64,000 nt of DNA, from NCBI RefSeq assembly GCF_010731695.1, contig NZ_AP022586.1, positions 3,286,001 through 3,350,000 of the forward strand. The letters run 5' to 3'. Shown in pieces: positions 61,456 to 64,000 of the stretch (its first letter is position 1; the number at the start of each line of letters is the position of its first letter). The position numbers and the translations under genes are program-made. The notes under the pieces are model-generated. The model was not told where the DNA came from, did no database searches, and was given only the letters and a program-made list of their open reading frames with translations. The DNA is from Mycolicibacterium litorale. GTDB lineage: Bacteria; Actinomycetota; Actinomycetes; Mycobacteriales; Mycobacteriaceae.

Positions 61456-62355
61456 ATGTCTGACAACTCAACGGGCACCAAGGATCTGATACCTCACTTC
61501 GAGGACATCCAGGCCCACTACGACCTCTCGGACGATTTCTTCGGCGTCTTCCAAGACCCGACGCGCAAGTACAGCTGTGCGTACTTCACCGGGCCGAACG
61601 TCACGCTGTCCGAAGCACAGATCGCCAATGTCGATCAGCATCTGGACCGTCTGGATCTCAAGCCCGGCATGACGCTGCTCGAGGTAGGCTGCGGCTGGGG
61701 CCTGACGCTCGCGCGGGCGATGGAGAAGTACGACGTCAACGTCATCGGCCTGACGCTGTCGAAGAACCAGCAGGCGTACTGCAACAAGCTGCTCGCGGGG
61801 CTGAACAGCGAGCGGACGTTCGACGTGCGGCTGGAAGGCTGGGAACAGTTCCACTCCCCCGTCGACCGTATCGTGTCGATCGAGGCGTTCGAGCACTTCG
61901 GGTTCGAGCGTTACGACGACTACTTCAAGACGTGCTTCGAGATCATGCCCGACGACGGCCGCATGACGGTGCAGAGCAGCTGCGGCTACCACCCCAATGA
62001 CCTGCAGGCCCGCGGCAAGAAGCTGACCTTCGAACTGGCGCGGTTCGCCAAGTTCATCCACGAGGTGATCTTCCCCGGCGGTCGCATCCCGACGACCCAG
62101 ATGATGGTGGAACACGGCGAGAAGGCCGGGTTCGTGGTGCCGGAGACGCTGTCCCTGCGCAACCACTACATCAAGACGCTGGGCATCTGGGCCGCGCGCC
62201 TCGAGCACCACAAGGACGAGGCCATCGCCGCCGCCGGCGAGGAGCACTACAACGACTACATGCGGTACCTGACGGGCTGCCAGTACTACTTCGTCGACGA
62301 GGCGCTCGACGTCAGCCTGGTCACCTATCTGAAGCCGGGCGCTGCGGCCGCCTAG
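61456..62355 (+). CDS. mmaA4: Mycolic acid methyltransferase, MmaA4-like
   Basis: 299 residues, family as the preceding gene but of another branch. It has [40 protein letters not shown] loop [16 protein letters not shown] and the distinctive C-terminus [15 protein letters not shown] shared with MmaA4 (hydroxymycolate synthase). Keto/methoxy mycolate production is therefore plausible, though a single gene cannot prove it. The gene starts 151 bp after the first; in M. tuberculosis four mma genes fill this position. Confidence 0.85.
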   Translation: MSDNSTGTKDLIPHFEDIQAHYDLSDDFFGVFQDPTRKYSCAYFTGPNVTLSEAQIANVDQHLDRLDLKPGMTLLEVGCGWGLTLARAMEKYDVNVIGLTLSKNQQAYCNKLLAGLNSERTFDVRLEGWEQFHSPVDRIVSIEAFEHFGFERYDDYFKTCFEIMPDDGRMTVQSSCGYHPNDLQARGKKLTFELARFAKFIHEVIFPGGRIPTTQMMVEHGEKAGFVVPETLSLRNHYIKTLGIWAARLEHHKDEAIAAAGEEHYNDYMRYLTGCQYYFVDEALDVSLVTYLKPGAAAA

Positions 62356-62366
62356 GTTCTCGACAT

Positions 62367-62409
62367 ACGACATCGCCCCGCCACTTCGAAAGTGGCGGGG
62401 CGATGTCGT
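62367..62409. terminator. Bidirectional intrinsic terminator
   Basis: A perfect 20-bp stem (ACGACATCGCCCCGCCACTT and its complement) with a three-base CGA loop separates the convergent mmaA4-like and PASTA-like genes. U-tracts are weak, but length and position fit a two-way terminator. Confidence 0.85.
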
Positions 62410-62421
62410 TGGTACAGGCGG

Positions 62422-62736
62422 TCAGCAGTTGTTGGGCCGGTTGACGCCGACCGCGGGGGTGGACTTGGCCCGCAGCGTGCCGCCTGCCTTCGGGGACTGC
62501 GAGCAGACCGTCCAGTTGGTGAGGTTGAGGACCTCGCCCGGCCCGGACAGGTTCACCGGAGTGAGTTTGAGTCCGCTGCCCTCAGTCGCCGCAGTGAAAG
62601 CCTTCTCCGCGGCCGCGAGGTTCATCCCGCGGATGTCCGGCATCTCCCATGTCGACGGTGCTGCCATTGCCTGCGGAGCGCTGAGCGCCGCGGACAGAAC
62701 CAAGGCCGCCGCGGTGGCCGCCATGCGTGTTTTCAT
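62422..62736 (-). CDS. Small secreted PASTA-like protein, paralogue of 57522
   Basis: 104 residues. Signal peptide MKTRMAATAAALVLSAALSA to MAA, then WEMPDIRGMNLAAAEKAFTA, NLTNWTVCSQSPKAGGTLRA and a terminal VNRPNNC. The same blocks W-MPD, NLTNW-VC-QSP-AG and RPN-C recur in the 57.5-kb protein, with two conserved cysteines. ATG at 62736 with GGGAGGGG upstream; a start 24 bases earlier would spoil the signal peptide. Function unknown; cell-wall-associated by inference. Confidence 0.85.
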   Translation of the reverse strand: MKTRMAATAAALVLSAALSAPQAMAAPSTWEMPDIRGMNLAAAEKAFTAATEGSGLKLTPVNLSGPGEVLNLTNWTVCSQSPKAGGTLRAKSTPAVGVNRPNNC

Positions 62737-62845
62737 TCGATCCCCTCCCGGAAATTCCACCCGTCACCGTAGCGGACGGCCATCGGCTGATGGTCGGGTT
62801 CCGCGCGTGTGTCTAGTGGCGGGCCGCTCGAGGTGCTGAAGAACC

Positions 62846-64000
62846 TCAGGCAGCGGCCTTTTCGGACTCTGCGTCCGCACGGTCGACCTCCGTGCTGTCC
62901 TTGACGTCCGCCTCGTTGTCGTTGTCGGTGACGGTGGTTTCGTCGTCCGTGACTTCCTCGGTCTCCTCCTGCGAGGCGTCTTCCTCGAGGTTGCCCCCAT
63001 CGTTGTCGGTGACGACATCGTCGTTCTCGAGCTCCTCGTCCTTCGCGGCGTCATCGTCGGAGATGACTGCGTCGCCGGCAGCGGGATCGACGGACTCTTG
63101 GGGTTCGACGGGAAGTGGAGTGACGGTGGCATCGCCCTCGGACGTCTCGCCCTTGTCGGTCGGGGCCGTGCCGGTCGTGGGCGCGGTCGGCTGAGAATCG
63201 GCCGGCGCTTCGTCCTCGGTCGGCTCGGCGGCGAGGCGATTGAACGATGCCAACACCGATGGCTCGTCGGATTCCGCTTCGCTCGGAGTCGGGACCGGAA
63301 CGGCGATCATGCTGCTGCCCCGGAAGGCATCTTCGATCCCCTGGATGATGGCTTCGACGAAGTCGGCGGAGAACTGCACCGGATTGAGGGTGAACGGGTT
63401 GAACGGGAGGATGGACAGGTTGCGCGGGACGCCAGGGTCGGCGTTGCGGTCATAACCGAGGTCGATCAGCAGCTTGGTGACCGGCTGCAGCAGTCGGACG
63501 ACGGGGTCGACGAAAGCGGATGTGCCGGTGGCATTTCCGAGGTCAACGAGGGGCATGAAGATCGGCAGGGTGCCCCGCTGGGGGATCAGGACGAAGGTGG
63601 CGTTTCCGTGGACGCGCTTGGGCGCGGCGGCGATGGCAGCCGCCAAGCTGGCGTCGTCGTAGCCGTACGGCATCGAGTCGGTCGGCCCGTTGCTGGTGGG
63701 GTCGAGGTAGTAGCCGTGCACGTATTCGAACGCGAAGAGGGCGTTCAGCATCGCCAGTGGGTTGCCCCAGTACTGCGGGGCGTCGCCGACGGGGTCGTAT
63801 TCGAAGGAGTAGTTCGTGCTCTTCACGCCGATGTCGGTGGGCAGCTGCGGCCCGAAGGAGACGTTGAGGATGGGGATGTAGCGCAGGAAACTCAGACGCG
63901 ACCACAGGCCCTGAGGGTTGTTGATGTTGCCGATGGTGACGACGGTGATGCGGTCCCGAGTGGCCTCGTCGAGTTTGGCGATGTCGTACATCGCGCGGGA
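62846..64000 (-). CDS. PE-PPE-domain alpha/beta hydrolase with long acidic tail, N-terminus beyond window
   Basis: At least 384 residues; the reading frame stays open across the right edge, so the N-terminus is missing. The visible part matches the PE-PPE (serine-esterase-like) domain: TVVTIGNINNPQGLWSRL, YWGNPLAMLNALFAFEYVHGYY, followed by PFNPFTLNPVQFSADFVEAI. From about residue 240 onward the protein is an acidic, Thr/Ser/Pro-rich tail (EPTEDEAPADSQPTAPTT, DDDAAKDEELENDDVVTDND) of about 140 residues, presumably disordered. Surface or secreted esterase by family; the nucleophile is not within the window. Confidence 0.82.
   Translation of the reverse strand, partial: SRAMYDIAKLDEATRDRITVVTIGNINNPQGLWSRLSFLRYIPILNVSFGPQLPTDIGVKSTNYSFEYDPVGDAPQYWGNPLAMLNALFAFEYVHGYYLDPTSNGPTDSMPYGYDDASLAAAIAAAPKRVHGNATFVLIPQRGTLPIFMPLVDLGNATGTSAFVDPVVRLLQPVTKLLIDLGYDRNADPGVPRNLSILPFNPFTLNPVQFSADFVEAIIQGIEDAFRGSSMIAVPVPTPSEAESDEPSVLASFNRLAAEPTEDEAPADSQPTAPTTGTAPTDKGETSEGDATVTPLPVEPQESVDPAAGDAVISDDDAAKDEELENDDVVTDNDGGNLEEDASQEETEEVTDDETTVTDNDNEADVKDSTEVDRADAESEKAAA

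Overview
The window is a chromosomal segment of a high-GC mycobacterium, most likely a Mycolicibacterium-type environmental species. The evidence is a complete mycofactocin (MFT) cluster, mycolic-acid methyltransferases, a PE-PPE-domain hydrolase, the Mce ATPase Mkl/MceG, DUF3558/DUF3060 lipoproteins and cutinases, together with the str and rpoBC operons in the order known from Mycobacterium tuberculosis (roughly the Rv0642-Rv0697 block, read on the opposite strand). No rRNA, tRNA, IS element, prophage or CRISPR array was seen; this is mainly core genome with lineage-specific inserts.

Layout. 1-5.5 kb: the minus-strand mft operon (mftA-B-C-D-E-F and the 5' end of mftG) with the divergent TetR regulator mftR; mftA encodes only 31 residues. 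6-9.7 kb: an ECF sigma factor translationally coupled to a three-module VOC protein, a ferredoxin-reductase-like flavoprotein, and an AsnC regulator divergent from an arginine-degradation pair (DDAH-like hydrolase and ornithine aminotransferase). 11.8-15.4 kb: an MFT-coupled short-chain dehydrogenase with a KstR-type operator upstream, a universal stress protein, a SHOCT membrane protein and a cutinase. 15.4-20.1 kb: the str operon rpsL-rpsG-fusA-tuf with a convincing promoter and a long leader carrying a 13-bp tandem repeat. 20.1-22.9 kb: a TetR regulator and two pairs of small exported proteins (DUF3558, DUF3060).

22.9-35.3 kb is a lipid-catabolism region: echA5, a PaaX-like regulator, echA4 and fadE8 on one strand, then a cupin, purU, a PAP2 membrane enzyme, endonuclease IV, a TetR regulator, a further crotonase, a pair of acyl-CoA dehydrogenases that look like two subunits of one enzyme, and another crotonase. 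35.3-47.8 kb: rpoB-rpoC, mkl, rplJ-rplL with their promoters and terminators, a ROK kinase followed by a 46-residue repeat protein, and an EEP-family phosphohydrolase. 47.8-57.9 kb: accessory genes (nucleotidyltransferase, WYL regulator, a second bd-type oxidase, cutinase, DinB pair, TetR/MpaB pair, an RHH-protein/DUF4097 pair preceded by phased operator repeats, and a small secreted PASTA-like protein). 58-64 kb: ABC1 kinase, lipG, two mycolate methyltransferases, a paralogue of the PASTA-like protein, and a PE-PPE hydrolase running off the right edge.

Functionally, the MFT cofactor genes, the MFT-type dehydrogenase and several fatty-acid/steroid-type beta-oxidation genes lie near the transcription-translation core. 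The least described signals are the phased TGAYGTCA array before the RHH gene, the approximately 60-bp inverted-terminus repeat that flanks fadE8, the TPERL-repeat microprotein and the perfect dyads upstream of the cutinase, DinB and acyl-CoA dehydrogenase genes.
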